64,000 nt of DNA from Poriferisodalis sp965205175 (GCF_965205175.1 NZ_OZ242038.1:1364001-1428000); one strand, 5' to 3'. Counted from the first letter of the stretch, positions 7,905 through 17,299 are shown. Numbers and translations: made by a program. Notes: generated by a model from the letters alone, not told the origin.

Positions 7905-9089
7905 GTGAAGGGCAAGCGTCGAAGGTCAGCCGCCAACGGCGGGCCGGCCGCCATCACCGATCAGCAGCTCGCCGCCGTGGTGGCGGAGGTGACCGATCCC
8001 GAGCTGCGCCGGCCCATCGGCGAGATGGGCATGCTGCGGGCCGCCGCAGTGGCGGGGCGCGCTGCGCAGGTGCTCGTTGCCCTGCCGTCGACTGACTGGC
8101 CCGCAGCGGGTCATGTGTCGCACGCCGTCAGCGAGGCAGGGTGCTCCATTGAGGGCATCGACGACGTGGTCGTGGAGTTCACGGTCATGGACGAGGCCGA
8201 GCAGTCGGCGCTGCGGGCTCAGCTCATCGGCGATCCGGCGGCTACTGCGGGCACCCACGCAGGCCACGGCCATGCCGAGGGCCGGGCGGTGCCGTTCGCG
8301 CAGCCAGGCAACAAGACCCGTGTGCTGCTGGTTGCCAGCGGCAAGGGCGGTGTCGGCAAGTCCAGTGTGACGGTCAATCTCGCGATCGCGCTGGCTCAAC
8401 GCGGCACCCGCACCGCAGTCATCGACGCCGACGTGTGGGGTTTCTCGATACCGCGGATGCTCGGCGTGAGCCGCCCGCCGACCGTGATCGACCAGATGGT
8501 GGTGCCCACGCAGGCGCACGGCGTGCGCTGCATGTCTATGGGGTTCTTTGCCCGCGAGGATCAGCCGGTGATCTGGCGCGGCCCGATGCTGCACAAGGCG
8601 CTGGAGCAGTTCCTGACCGACGTCTTCTGGGACGAGCCAGACCACCTGCTCATCGACCTGCCGCCGGGCACCGGTGACATTTCGCTGTCGCTCGCGCAGT
8701 TCCTGCCCCGCTCCGAGCTGTTGGTGGTGACCACGCCGCAGCTCGCCGCCCAGAAGGTCGCGCAGCGCGCCGCGCACATGGCTGGGCGCGTCAACCTGCA
8801 GGTGCGGGCGGTGATCGAGAACATGAGCTGGTTCACCGGCGACGACGGCAAGCGCTACGAGCTGTTCGGCGCCGGAGGCGGCCAAGCGCTGGCCGACGAA
8901 CTGGGGGTGCCGCTGCTCGGCCAAGTGCCGCTCGTGCCGCAGTTGCGTGAGGGAGGCGACGAGGGGATGCCGATCACCGCAGTAGCACCCGACAGCGAGG
9001 CTGCCGGCGTCTTCGCCGAGATGGCGCGCCTGCTCTGTGAGCAGCATCTGCCGACTCGTCGCTACAACGAAGGGCTCAAGCTGCTGTGA
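7905..9089 (+). CDS. mrp: Mrp/ApbC (NBP35-type) iron-sulfur carrier P-loop ATPase
   Basis: Mrp proteins bind and transfer Fe-S clusters to apo-enzymes. An N-terminal MIP18/DUF59 domain (ITDQQLAAVVAEVTDPELRRP, written here in parts) precedes the ATPase domain with the deviant Walker A motif SGKGGVGKSS. Downstream are the switch sequence IDADVWGFSIPRMLG and LIDLPPGTGD. The conserved CxxC seen near the C-terminus of many Mrp proteins is not visible here; the region reads ENMSWFTG. The GTG at 7905 is preferred because a GAAGGG sequence precedes it at good spacing; GTG 7866 would overlap the presumed -10 box. It overlaps selO by 4 bases. Confidence 0.9.
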   Translation: MKGKRRRSAANGGPAAITDQQLAAVVAEVTDPELRRPIGEMGMLRAAAVAGRAAQVLVALPSTDWPAAGHVSHAVSEAGCSIEGIDDVVVEFTVMDEAEQSALRAQLIGDPAATAGTHAGHGHAEGRAVPFAQPGNKTRVLLVASGKGGVGKSSVTVNLAIALAQRGTRTAVIDADVWGFSIPRMLGVSRPPTVIDQMVVPTQAHGVRCMSMGFFAREDQPVIWRGPMLHKALEQFLTDVFWDEPDHLLIDLPPGTGDISLSLAQFLPRSELLVVTTPQLAAQKVAQRAAHMAGRVNLQVRAVIENMSWFTGDDGKRYELFGAGGGQALADELGVPLLGQVPLVPQLREGGDEGMPITAVAPDSEAAGVFAEMARLLCEQHLPTRRYNEGLKLL

Positions 9090-10705
9090 GCGCCGCGGGC
9101 ACTGAACCGCCGATCACCTCGCTGGTCGAACTGCGCTTCGACAATCGCTTCACCGCAGCACTGCCGGCCGACCCGAAGGCCACCAACGAACGCCGCCAGG
9201 TGACGGCCGCCTGCTACTCGCGGGTGGTGCCGACGCCGGCCCCCGCGCCTCGTCTGCTCGCGTACAGCACCGAGATGGCCGAACAGCTCGGCCTCGACGC
9301 CGAGCTAGTACACGGCCCGCAGTTCGCTGCGGTGTTTTCGGGCAGCACGCTGCTTGCGGGCATGGATCCCCACGCCCACTGCTATGGCGGCCACCAATTC
9401 GGCTCGTGGGCGGGACAGCTGGGCGACGGCCGGGCCATCGCCCTCGGCGAAGTCGTGGACCGCAACGGCCTGCACCAGACCCTGCAGCTGAAGGGGGCCG
9501 GGCCGACGCCGTACTCGCGCACTGCCGACGGGCTTGCTGTGCTGCGCAGTTCGGTGCGGGAGTTCCTGTGCAGCGAAGCCATGATGCACCTCGGCGTACC
9601 CACGACGAGGGCGCTGAGCCTCGTGGGGACCGGCGCCATGGTCATGCGCGACATGCTCTACGACGGGAACCCAGCACCCGAGCCCGGGGCTGTGGTGTGC
9701 CGGGTAGCGCCATCGTTCGTGCGGTTCGGCAACTTCCAGATCTTCGCTGCGCGTGACGACCTCGGCACGCTGCGCAGGCTGGCTGACTTCGTCATCGAAG
9801 CCGACTTCGCTCGTTTGGGCGAGCTTCCGGTGCCCGATCGGTACGTGCAGTTCTTCGCGGAGGTCGTGCGCTCGACGGCCCACATGGTGTGCGAGTGGAT
9901 GCGGGTGGGCTTCGTTCACGGGGTGATGAACACCGACAACATGTCGATCCTGGGCCTCACTATCGACTACGGCCCCTACGGCTGGCTGGACGACTACGAC
10001 CCGGACTGGACCCCGAACACCACCGACGCTGCGCACCGCCGTTACCGCTTCGGCACCCAGCCGGCTGTTGCGCAATGGAACCTCATGCAGCTCGCCAATG
10101 CGCTGTACCCGCTGGTCGGCGCGCCCGAGGGTCTGCAGACGGCGCTGGACGGCTACGTGCAGTGCTACGAGCAGTTGTGGTCGGCGATGATGGCCGCGAA
10201 GCTCGGCTTGCCTGCGCTCGACACCGACGGTGATCGGAAGCTGGCCACCGGTGTGCTGGAGGTGTTGCAGCTAGTGGAGACCGACATGACCGTGTTCTGG
10301 AGGCGCCTCGCCGAGGTGTCAACTGCCGAAGCGATCGCGCCCGAAGAGCGCATCGCACCGCTCGCTGAGGCGTGGTATCGGCCGTCGGAGGTCAGCGACG
10401 AACATCGTGCGACGATGAGCGAATTCGTCGAACGCTACGCCGCGAGGCTGCGCGCGCTCGGCATCGCGGACGCAGCGCGGGCCGAGGCGATGAATCGGGT
10501 GAATCCGCGCTACGTCTTGCGCAACTACCTGGCGCAGATGGCAATCGACAGCGCTACTGAGGGTCGGCCCGAAGCCATCGGTGAGCTGCTCGAGGTAATG
10601 CGCCGGCCCTATGACGAACAGCCCGGCCGCGAGGCTTACGCCGCGCTGCGTCCCGACTGGGCTCGCACCGCAGTCGGCTGCAGTCAGCTCTCCTGCAGCT
10701 CCTGA
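9086..10705 (+). CDS. selO: Protein adenylyltransferase SelO (YdiU/UPF0061)
   Basis: SelO pseudokinases transfer AMP to Ser/Thr/Tyr of target proteins and are linked to redox stress. The 539-residue length fits the family. Characteristic blocks are YGGHQFGSWAGQLGDGRA, LKGAGPTPYSR, GFVHGVMNTDNMS and DYGPYGWLDDYDP. The C-terminus ends in SCSS, with cysteine where the human homologue has selenocysteine. The GTG start overlaps the mrp stop as GTGA, so the two are probably translated together. Confidence 0.95.
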   Translation: MSAAGTEPPITSLVELRFDNRFTAALPADPKATNERRQVTAACYSRVVPTPAPAPRLLAYSTEMAEQLGLDAELVHGPQFAAVFSGSTLLAGMDPHAHCYGGHQFGSWAGQLGDGRAIALGEVVDRNGLHQTLQLKGAGPTPYSRTADGLAVLRSSVREFLCSEAMMHLGVPTTRALSLVGTGAMVMRDMLYDGNPAPEPGAVVCRVAPSFVRFGNFQIFAARDDLGTLRRLADFVIEADFARLGELPVPDRYVQFFAEVVRSTAHMVCEWMRVGFVHGVMNTDNMSILGLTIDYGPYGWLDDYDPDWTPNTTDAAHRRYRFGTQPAVAQWNLMQLANALYPLVGAPEGLQTALDGYVQCYEQLWSAMMAAKLGLPALDTDGDRKLATGVLEVLQLVETDMTVFWRRLAEVSTAEAIAPEERIAPLAEAWYRPSEVSDEHRATMSEFVERYAARLRALGIADAARAEAMNRVNPRYVLRNYLAQMAIDSATEGRPEAIGELLEVMRRPYDEQPGREAYAALRPDWARTAVGCSQLSCSS

Positions 10706-10744
10706 TGCCCACGAACGTGACGCAATCCGGACGAAGAGAAAACC

Positions 10745-11071
10745 ATGGACATCGACGAAGCACAGGTCATCAGCCTGAAGTCGAATCTTTCGAGCGAAGA
10801 ACGGCTGCAGTTCGATGCTCAGTACGCAGCTAGGCGCAAGAAACCATGGGTAGCGCTGCTGGCAAGTTTGCTGCTGGGCATGCTGGGTATTGACCGCTTC
10901 TATATCGGTCACATCGGTCTAGGAGCCGCCAAGTTGCTGACGTTCGGCGGTGCGGGACTTTGGGCAATCGTCGATTGGTTTCTCATCGTGGGAGCAACTC
11001 GCAGGGCGAATACAGATGTGGCGATTCATGTACATGCTCGTGTCGTTCAGCTGCGCCCGTCAGACAACTAG
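10745..11071 (+). CDS. TM2 domain-containing membrane protein
   Basis: A 108-residue protein whose residues about 33-85 form a TM2 domain. Two hydrophobic helices (ALLASLLLGMLG and AAKLLTFGGAGLWAIVDWFLI) flank the conserved DRFYIGHIGLG turn. TM2 proteins are small membrane proteins of mostly unknown function. A polar N-terminal helix (about 1-31) precedes the domain. The end overlaps the stop of the minus-strand lipoprotein gene by 4 bases, a tail-to-tail arrangement. Confidence 0.85.
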   Translation: MDIDEAQVISLKSNLSSEERLQFDAQYAARRKKPWVALLASLLLGMLGIDRFYIGHIGLGAAKLLTFGGAGLWAIVDWFLIVGATRRANTDVAIHVHARVVQLRPSDN

Positions 11072-11652
11072 ATGCACTGGTTGATGAATTCGGCAATGGC
11101 GGGTTGCACCTCGTTGCTCGCTAGGTAGTCGCCGAGTCGATGAGCCGGCACGACCTGCTGAGCACGGGCCAGCGAACAGGCGCACAAACTCTTCAGCCGG
11201 TCTGAGCCGGCAGAACACGCGTTCAAGTACTGCTGCTGACGGGCATCGGGCCACGCGGGCGGCGGTGCAGCCTCGCGACAGTCCACCAACGCAGTCGCCA
11301 GCTCCGGCGGGAACTCCAAGGCGCCCGACATGCGGTCCTCGAGCACTTCGAGGTCGGCAACAGCGAGGCCGCCTTCCATGCGGCGCGCAGCGCAGTGGCA
11401 GGGCCCCACGAGATCAGCACCGGCCACGCATGCGTCCATGAACGCCACGAGCGGTTCGATTGCCATCAGCGGCGGAGCGTCCGCACCGGATGTGGTCGGC
11501 GGCACGAGTGTTGCGGGGTTGCTGAGACCCGCGTCGGAAGGCGCCACGCCTTGGCGGTCGTTCGCCGGGGTCACGTCTGTGATGGTTGCCGAGCAGGCCA
11601 GCATGGCCGCAGTCGCCAACATCACAGCCACGGCACGCGCGGCCCGGTGCAT
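11068..11652 (-). CDS. Putative lipoprotein, unknown function
   Basis: A 194-residue protein with a lipoprotein signal peptide. A basic start (MHRAAR) and a hydrophobic core are followed by a lipobox MLAC with Cys20. The mature part has several cysteines (for example GPCHCAARR and CACSLARAQQ), which suggests disulfide bonds or a small repeated helical domain. No family is recognised. The start codon lies 4 bases after the stop of the uracil-DNA glycosylase gene, so they are probably one transcript. A longer frame upstream overlaps that gene and was not used. Confidence 0.7.
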   Translation of the reverse strand: MHRAARAVAVMLATAAMLACSATITDVTPANDRQGVAPSDAGLSNPATLVPPTTSGADAPPLMAIEPLVAFMDACVAGADLVGPCHCAARRMEGGLAVADLEVLEDRMSGALEFPPELATALVDCREAAPPPAWPDARQQQYLNACSAGSDRLKSLCACSLARAQQVVPAHRLGDYLASNEVQPAIAEFINQCI

Positions 11653-11656
11653 CTGC

Positions 11657-12376
11657 TCAGGCGGGCGAGAGGTTCGCCAGCCGACGCGCATCGCGCAGCA
11701 CCGTATCGACCCCTTCGGCGCTGAGGCGGCCGGTGAAGGTGTTCTGCTGGCTCGGATGGAACGAGCAGACGATGCGAGAGATGCCGGCCAGCGGTCTGGT
11801 GTCCTCGCCCGAGTCGCTGCTGGCGGGTACTTCGGCGACGGTGCCGTGACCGAAGCGCGGCCGGGGCCGCACGCCGCCGATGGCACACAGCACGGCGTAG
11901 GCGAAGCCGCCAAGCGCGACAGCGACGCGTGCGTTGGCGAGCAGCGCCAGCTCGCGTTCGAGATACGGCCGACAGGCGTCGCGTTCGCCTGGCGACGGCT
12001 TGTTGACCGGCGGCGCGCAGCGGACCGCAGCGGTGATGTACGCGTCGCTCAGCATCAGCCCGTCGTCGACACCTGCAGACGTGGGCTGGTTGGCGAAGCC
12101 GCAGCGGTGCAGCGCCGCGAACAGGAAATCACCGGAACGGTCGCCGGTGAACATCCGGCCAGTGCGGTTCGCGCCGTGTGCCGCCGGTGCCAGCCCGACG
12201 AGCACGACTGCAGCGAACGGATCGCCGAAGCCAGGCACGCCGCGGCCCCAGTAGTCCTGCTCGGCGAAAGCGGCCCGCTTGTCCGCGGCGGTCCTCTCGC
12301 GCCACGCCACCAGCCGGTCGCAGCGTCTGCATGCGGCGATCTCTTCACCCAGCCGTCGCAGGGCCTCAACGCTCAC
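11657..12376 (-). CDS. udgB: Uracil-DNA glycosylase, family 5 (UDGb)
   Basis: Removes uracil and related deaminated bases from DNA. The family 5 signature GLAPAAHGANRTGRMFTGD is present. It lacks the polar residue used for catalysis in families 1 and 4, as expected of UDGb. The second motif is FHPSQQNTFTGRL. CRRC at residues 16-19 supplies two ligands of the 4Fe-4S cluster; further cysteines such as VRC and VCS are candidates for the others. I place the start at GTG 12376 (VSVEALRRL); the ATG at 12433 would overlap the divergent phosphatase gene. Confidence 0.92.
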   Translation of the reverse strand: MSVEALRRLGEEIAACRRCDRLVAWRERTAADKRAAFAEQDYWGRGVPGFGDPFAAVVLVGLAPAAHGANRTGRMFTGDRSGDFLFAALHRCGFANQPTSAGVDDGLMLSDAYITAAVRCAPPVNKPSPGERDACRPYLERELALLANARVAVALGGFAYAVLCAIGGVRPRPRFGHGTVAEVPASSDSGEDTRPLAGISRIVCSFHPSQQNTFTGRLSAEGVDTVLRDARRLANLSPA

Positions 12377-12410
12377 GCTGAGAGTGTGCCAGCCAAGTAG
12401 CTTCGTGCCG

Positions 12411-13049
12411 GTGCCGAGCCGACCTCGACCCACCCTGATGCTGTTCGTCCGTCACGGCCTGACACCGACTACCGGCGTCGAGCTGTACGGACGTCGACCC
12501 GGAGTTCACCTGTGCGAGGCCGGGCAGCAGCAGGCTGCGCGCGCAGCGGAGCGCATTGCCGCCGGAGGGCGCCAGGTGGCTGCGGTGTACGCCAGCCCAT
12601 TGGAGCGCGCGCAGCAGACGGCGGGGCCGATTGCCAAAGCCCTCGGGCGTCGCGTGCGCACCCATGAGGGGCTGAACGAGGCGGACATGGGCACTTGGAC
12701 CGGACGCCGGCTCGCAGAGCTGAGCAAGCTGGCGGCGTGGTCCCAGGTGCAGCGATACCCCAGCGGTTTCTGCTTCCCCGGCGGTGAGACGTTCCGCCAG
12801 ATGCAGGTGCGCATCTGCGCGGCTGCGACCGAGCTGGCGGCACGCCATCGCGGCGCCACCGTGGTCGCGGTCAGCCACGCCGACCCCATCAAGGCGCTGG
12901 TGGCAGATGCCATGGGGACTCACCTCGACCTGTTCCAGCGGCTCGTGGTGTCGCCGTGCTCGGTGACGGCGATCCTCTATGGCGCTGACGGCCCTACCGT
13001 GCTGGCCGCCAACAGCACGGCTGACCTCACAGCATGGGCAGTGGCATGA
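12411..13049 (+). CDS. Histidine phosphatase family protein (MSMEG_4193 type)
   Basis: A phosphoglycerate-mutase-like phosphatase with the catalytic RHG motif (LFVRHGLTPT) at the N-terminus. The second histidine lies in VAVSHADPIKALVADA. It is the first gene of a trio with DUF3090 and an SCO1664-like protein, a set conserved in many Actinobacteria, where it often lies near mycothiol ligase. No mshC is visible here. A TAGCTT box at 12398-12403 places transcription at about GTG 12411, so I chose this start; GTG 12405 and ATG 12438 are alternatives. The stop overlaps the next ATG (ATGA). Confidence 0.85.
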   Translation: MPSRPRPTLMLFVRHGLTPTTGVELYGRRPGVHLCEAGQQQAARAAERIAAGGRQVAAVYASPLERAQQTAGPIAKALGRRVRTHEGLNEADMGTWTGRRLAELSKLAAWSQVQRYPSGFCFPGGETFRQMQVRICAAATELAARHRGATVVAVSHADPIKALVADAMGTHLDLFQRLVVSPCSVTAILYGADGPTVLAANSTADLTAWAVA

Positions 13050-13570
13050 CTGACGACTTCGACTTGCGCGATCCCGACACGTTCGTAGCCGGCACGGTGG
13101 GGCCGCCCGGACGGCGGATCTTCTTCCTGCAGGCGACCGAGGCAGGACACGTCATCTCGCTCAAGCTGGAGAAAGCACAGGTCTGGGCACTGGCCAACCT
13201 GCTCCGAGAGCTGCTCCAAGGCGAGAATTACGACGGTCCTTCCGCCGATGTCGGCACGCTGGTCGAACCGGTCAGCGCGGCGTGGACCGTCGGCCGCCTC
13301 GCATCGGGACTCGACCCCGAAGGAAAGGTCATCGTGGTCATCGCCCACGAGATCGAAGACGACGAGATCGAAGACGACGACGCCGAACCCGAGTCTGGCC
13401 CAAGCGCAGAACACGAGATGGCCGATGAGGACCTCGAGCGTTCGGGCGGCCGCGCACGATTCCATCTCGACTACGCGATGGCGCTCGGCTTCGCTCAGCA
13501 AGCGGCGCTGCTCGTGGAGGAAGGGCGGAACTTCGGCATGCGCAACGGTCACCGTCCGCGCCGCAGCTGA
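13046..13570 (+). CDS. DUF3090 family protein
   Basis: A 174-residue cytosolic protein of unknown function, recognised by FVAGTVGPPGRRIFFLQA and SLKLEKAQVWALANLL. The middle holds an acidic repeat (EIEDDEIEDDDAEPE). It sits between the histidine phosphatase and the SCO1664-like gene with an ATGA overlap upstream and only 2 bases downstream, so the three are one translational unit. ATG 13046 is preferred to GTG 13034. Confidence 0.85.
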   Translation: MTDDFDLRDPDTFVAGTVGPPGRRIFFLQATEAGHVISLKLEKAQVWALANLLRELLQGENYDGPSADVGTLVEPVSAAWTVGRLASGLDPEGKVIVVIAHEIEDDEIEDDDAEPESGPSAEHEMADEDLERSGGRARFHLDYAMALGFAQQAALLVEEGRNFGMRNGHRPRRS

Positions 13571-13572
13571 CG

Positions 13573-14322
13573 GTGCTGCCCCGCAGCGACGAGGGCGAGG
13601 CACTCACGCTGCCGGTCATCGCGGACCCGCCGACGCACCTCGCCTTGAGCGTGCTGAGCCAAGGGGACATCACGATCCTCGGGCGCATGCCCTACAGCAG
13701 CAACGCCACGTTCTTGGTGCGCATCGATCATCCCACCGCTTCCACTGCTGCGATCTACAAGCCCGCCAGAGGGGAGCGGCCGCTGTGGGACTTTCCCTCC
13801 GGTCTGTACCGGCGGGAAGTCGCGGCGTTCGAGCTGTCGCAGGCGTTGGGTTGGCGCATCATCCCGCCGACTGTCGAGCGGGACGGTCCGCTGGGGGTGG
13901 GTTCAGTGCAGTTGTTCATCGACGCTGATGTCGCCGAGCACTACTTCACGCTGGTTGCCGATCGTCGTCACCATGGCGATCTGCGGCGCATCTGCGCCTT
14001 CGATCTAGTCGCCAACAACACCGACCGCAAGTCCGGTCACTGCTTGGCGTCACGCTGGGGACCGATCTACGGCATCGATCAAGGCCTGTGCTTCGCGAGC
14101 GACTTCAAGCTGCGGACGGTCATCTGGGACTTCGGGGGCGAGCCGCTCGACGACGAGCTGCGCGCAGCGGTCGGCTTGGCCGCGGGTCCGCCGGAAGAAC
14201 TTGCGCAGTGGCTGCGGCCAGACGAGCTTCGGGCGCTCGCAGAACGTGCCGAATGGCTCGCGGAGTTCGGCAGATTCCCCGAAGACGACGGCGGCCGCCG
14301 CTGGCCCTGGCCGCTGGTCTAG
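13573..14322 (+). CDS. SCO1664 family protein (PI3/4-kinase-like fold)
   Basis: Third member of the actinobacterial trio. The family resembles phosphatidylinositol 3/4-kinases, although the substrate is unknown. Visible kinase-like features are IYKPARGERPLWDFP (possible nucleotide-binding lysine), the block FDLVANNTDRKSGH (catalytic-loop-like DxxxxNxDR) and IYGIDQGLCF (metal-binding DxG-like). The 249-residue protein has no membrane segment. It ends in a hairpin region shared with the convergent etfA gene. Confidence 0.82.
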   Translation: MLPRSDEGEALTLPVIADPPTHLALSVLSQGDITILGRMPYSSNATFLVRIDHPTASTAAIYKPARGERPLWDFPSGLYRREVAAFELSQALGWRIIPPTVERDGPLGVGSVQLFIDADVAEHYFTLVADRRHHGDLRRICAFDLVANNTDRKSGHCLASRWGPIYGIDQGLCFASDFKLRTVIWDFGGEPLDDELRAAVGLAAGPPEELAQWLRPDELRALAERAEWLAEFGRFPEDDGGRRWPWPLV

Positions 14323-14332
14323 CCGGCGGCCG
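14292..14332. terminator. Possible hairpin at the convergent SCO1664/etfA ends
   Basis: CGGCCGCCG at 14292-14300 and CGGCGGCCG at 14324-14332 are perfect 9-base inverted repeats spanning the plus-strand stop codon. There is no T-run, so it would be a non-canonical terminator at best. The 11-base sequence GCTGGTCTAGC also occurs twice, around each gene's stop codon (about 14312 and 14343). Confidence 0.35.
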
Positions 14333-14349
14333 TTGGGAACAGCGCTGGT

Positions 14350-15312
14350 CTAGCGGGACTTGAGCGCCTCGATCAGCGCCGGCATCACCTTGTGCACGTC
14401 GCCCACGATGCCGAGGTCGGCCACTCCGAAGATCGGCGCCTCCGGGTCCTTGTTGATCGCAACGATGTTCTTGGCGCCCTTCATGCCCACCAAGTGCTGG
14501 GTGGCGCCGGAGATGCCGCAGGCGATGTAGACGTTCGGCTTCACCACCTTGCCGGTCTGGCCGACCTGCTTCGCATAGGGCACCCAGCCGGCGTCCACGA
14601 TCGCGCGCGAGGCACCCGATGCTGCTCCCAGCAGGTCTGCGAGTTCCTCGACCATCGAGTACGCCTCTGGCTGGCCCAGCCCTCGACCGCCCGAGACGAC
14701 CACGGCAGCGTCGTCGAGCTGCGGTCCGGAGCGCTCCTCGGCATGGCGACCGGTCACCCGTGCTCGTCCCGCTTCGCCGGGATCGACTGCGGCGACGCTC
14801 TCCACACCGGCGGCACCGCCGCCGCAGGGTTCGGCCTCGAAGCTCTTCGGTCGGAACATTGCCAGCGCAGGCGCGGGCGCTCGGTAGGCGGTGAACACGT
14901 TCTGTGTCCCGCCGAAGACCGGCTCCACGGTGACGAGCACCCCATCGCGGATCTCTGCACCGACATTGTTGGTGGACACCGGGCGGTCCGCCGAGACCGC
15001 CAGCCGGGCAGCCGCATCGCGTCCGTCGGTGGTCTGGCCGAAGAACACCGCATCGGGCGATGCGGTCTCCAGCAGCCGGGCGAGTGCCGCAGCGGCGTGG
15101 ACGCCGATCAGCCCGTCGCCCCGTCCGTCGAGCGCGTACACGGTCGACACGCCGTGAGCACCCAGCTCGTCGGCCATCGCCTCGCCGTGTGCGGGCGCAA
15201 AGGCGGTGACGCGATCGGCCAGTGAGCGGGCCTTGGTGGCCAGCTCCAGCGTCAAGCCCGACGGGCCGTCCGCATCGCCTTCAGCGAAGAGCAGTATCTG
15301 TGCGAATGTCAT
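14350..15312 (-). CDS. etfA: Electron transfer flavoprotein alpha subunit
   Basis: EtfA binds FAD and passes electrons from acyl-CoA and related dehydrogenases to the quinone pool. The 320-residue protein has an N-terminal alpha/beta domain and the C-terminal FAD-binding domain with DAGWVPYAKQVGQTGKVV, ACGISGATQH and INKDPEAPIFGVADLGIVGD. It lies 21 bases downstream of etfB on the same strand. No acyl-CoA dehydrogenase or ETF:quinone oxidoreductase is in the window. Confidence 0.95.
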   Translation of the reverse strand: MTFAQILLFAEGDADGPSGLTLELATKARSLADRVTAFAPAHGEAMADELGAHGVSTVYALDGRGDGLIGVHAAAALARLLETASPDAVFFGQTTDGRDAAARLAVSADRPVSTNNVGAEIRDGVLVTVEPVFGGTQNVFTAYRAPAPALAMFRPKSFEAEPCGGGAAGVESVAAVDPGEAGRARVTGRHAEERSGPQLDDAAVVVSGGRGLGQPEAYSMVEELADLLGAASGASRAIVDAGWVPYAKQVGQTGKVVKPNVYIACGISGATQHLVGMKGAKNIVAINKDPEAPIFGVADLGIVGDVHKVMPALIEALKSR

Positions 15313-15333
15313 GGCGATCGGTTCCCGTCAGGT

Positions 15334-16113
15334 TCAGATGATCTTGAGCTCGGCCAAGAACTCGACGACGTTGGCGTGCGCGTCGCCCTCGTCGGTGATG
15401 ATCTCGCCGGCTTCTCGTTCGGGAGCGTCGGTCACCTCGACGGTTTCTTGACGAGCGCCCGCGGCGCCGACCGAAGCCGCGTCGATGCCGAGCGCCGCAA
15501 GGTCCTTGGCTTCCACCGGTTTCTTCTTGGCCGCCATGATCCCCTTGAAGGACGGATAGCGCGGCTCCACTACGCCCGCCGTCACGGACACGACGGCCGG
15601 AAGAGCGCATTCCACTTGGTCGAAGCCGTCCTCGGTCTGGCGCTGCACACTGGCAACGCCGTCGGCGATCTGGATCTGCTTCGCGAACGTGATCGACGGC
15701 AGCCCCATCACCCCGGCGATCATCTCAGGGACGGTGCCGGTGTACCCGTCGCTGGACTCGACGCCGGCCAGCACGAGGTCGGCTTCCAATTCGGCGATAG
15801 CAGCGCCGAGCACCTTGGCCGTGCCGAGAGCGTCGCTGCCGGCGAGCGCATCGTCACTGATGAGCACGGCGTCGTCGGCGCCCATGGCCAGAGCCGTCCT
15901 CAGTCCGCTGGTCTCCGAACGAGGCGCCATCGACACCAGCGACACGTGTCCGCCGTCGCCGGCCTCGGCGAGCTGCAGCGCCATCTCGACGCCGTAGGAG
16001 TCCGACTCGTCGAGAATCAGCTTGTCGTCCCGGTTCAGCGTCCATGTCTCGGGCACCAGCTGGCCGGGAATGGCCGGATCCGGAATCTGCTTGACGCACA
16101 CAACGACCTTCAT
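15334..16113 (-). CDS. etfB: Electron transfer flavoprotein beta subunit
   Basis: EtfB pairs with EtfA and binds AMP in the mature heterodimer. The product opens with MKVVVCVKQIPDP, typical of the family. It contains LAGVESSDGYTGTVPEMIAG, where the family has its AMP-binding loop, and a short acidic C-terminal extension. The start at 16113 is set by the family N-terminus; a 13-residue upstream extension has no similarity. It is the first gene of the etfBA operon and is divergent from the lipid kinase gene. Confidence 0.94.
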   Translation of the reverse strand: MKVVVCVKQIPDPAIPGQLVPETWTLNRDDKLILDESDSYGVEMALQLAEAGDGGHVSLVSMAPRSETSGLRTALAMGADDAVLISDDALAGSDALGTAKVLGAAIAELEADLVLAGVESSDGYTGTVPEMIAGVMGLPSITFAKQIQIADGVASVQRQTEDGFDQVECALPAVVSVTAGVVEPRYPSFKGIMAAKKKPVEAKDLAALGIDAASVGAAGARQETVEVTDAPEREAGEIITDEGDAHANVVEFLAELKII

Positions 16114-16255
16114 GGAGCGAGAGTCTGCCGACTCGCGCTCTGGTTGCCACACCGTGGTGCCACGCCGCCAGGCCGAACCGACGTGCTGTTCCGAATGCAG
16201 CCGAGTTCGCGACGGTCATGCGCTCGCAGGCTTGCCGCGGGGCGAGACTTGGGCA

Positions 16256-17194
16256 ATGCGCGTCCTGCTGCTCGTCAACGACTCTGCCTCGTCGACGACG
16301 GCGCGGACACGGGTGCTGATTCACACGGCACTCTCACAGCGACACGACACCGAGGTGGCCTTCACCAACCGGCGAGATCACGCCGCTCGTCTGGCGCGCG
16401 GGGCGGCCGTGTCGGGCATCGGTGCAGTGGTGGTGCTGGGCGGCGACGGCACGCTCAACGAGGCGGCCAACGGCGTCGCGGGCACCGATTGCATTCTTGC
16501 TGCATTGCCCGGCGGCTCGACTAACGTCTTCGCGCGCACGATCGGCACGCCTGACGACCCACTGCTCGCAGTCCGAGCGGTGCTCGACGCACTCGAGTTC
16601 GGCAGTGTCACCTCGGCGGGCCTCGGACGCACCTTGGGCCGCTACTTCTTGTTTCACTGCGGCATGGGACTCGACGCCGACGTCGTCGAGCGGGTCGAAC
16701 GGCATCCGACGCTCAAGCGGTATCTCGGCCACCCGCTGTTCCTGCTGGCCGCTGTCGAGGTGCTGGCGCGCCGTCGCGACCGACGAACGGGAATGCTGCG
16801 TGCGCAGGTCGACTCACCGGCGCCCGCGGCCATAGAGGGCTGCTTCGCGGTCATCGTGGCCAACACCGACCCGTACACCTATCTCGGCAGCCGCCCGGTC
16901 CGTGTAGCTCCCGCGGCGCAGCTGCACACCGGGCTGTCCGTCGTCGGATTGCGTTCGCTGCGGTTCACCGACGCGCTCGGGGTGCTCTCTGCGGTACTGC
17001 GTGCACACGGCAGCCTGGCCGCCGTGGACCCGAGCGTGGTACAGCGCATCGACGACGTACACGATGTCACTGTGGTGGGCTGTCGCCCCTTCGGCCGTCA
17101 GCTCGACGGCGACCACCTCGGCGCGGCGGACGTGTGCAGGCTCGAGTGGGTTCCCGACGTGCTGCAACTGGCCGTGCCGGTTCTGCCTCGGTGA
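16256..17194 (+). CDS. Diacylglycerol/sphingosine kinase-like lipid kinase
   Basis: A 312-residue member of the DAGK catalytic-domain family (DgkB/YegS-like). The nucleotide-binding glycine motif VVVLGGDGTLNEAANGV and the downstream LPGGSTNVFAR are clear, as is the C-terminal beta domain with GMGLDADVVE. Such enzymes phosphorylate diacylglycerol or related lipids at the membrane. I chose ATG 16256 (MRVLLLVND) because it matches the usual N-terminus. The 142-bp gap to etfB must hold both divergent promoters. Confidence 0.88.
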   Translation: MRVLLLVNDSASSTTARTRVLIHTALSQRHDTEVAFTNRRDHAARLARGAAVSGIGAVVVLGGDGTLNEAANGVAGTDCILAALPGGSTNVFARTIGTPDDPLLAVRAVLDALEFGSVTSAGLGRTLGRYFLFHCGMGLDADVVERVERHPTLKRYLGHPLFLLAAVEVLARRRDRRTGMLRAQVDSPAPAAIEGCFAVIVANTDPYTYLGSRPVRVAPAAQLHTGLSVVGLRSLRFTDALGVLSAVLRAHGSLAAVDPSVVQRIDDVHDVTVVGCRPFGRQLDGDHLGAADVCRLEWVPDVLQLAVPVLPR

Positions 17195-17299
17195 CCCAGC
17201 CGGCGGGACGAGCCGTCGCAGGGTTCAGCGCGCCGTTGAGGCCGGCCAAGGTCGGGTGAGCTGACTCAAGAGACTCAGATCCGTCAGCCGGTGCAGCGG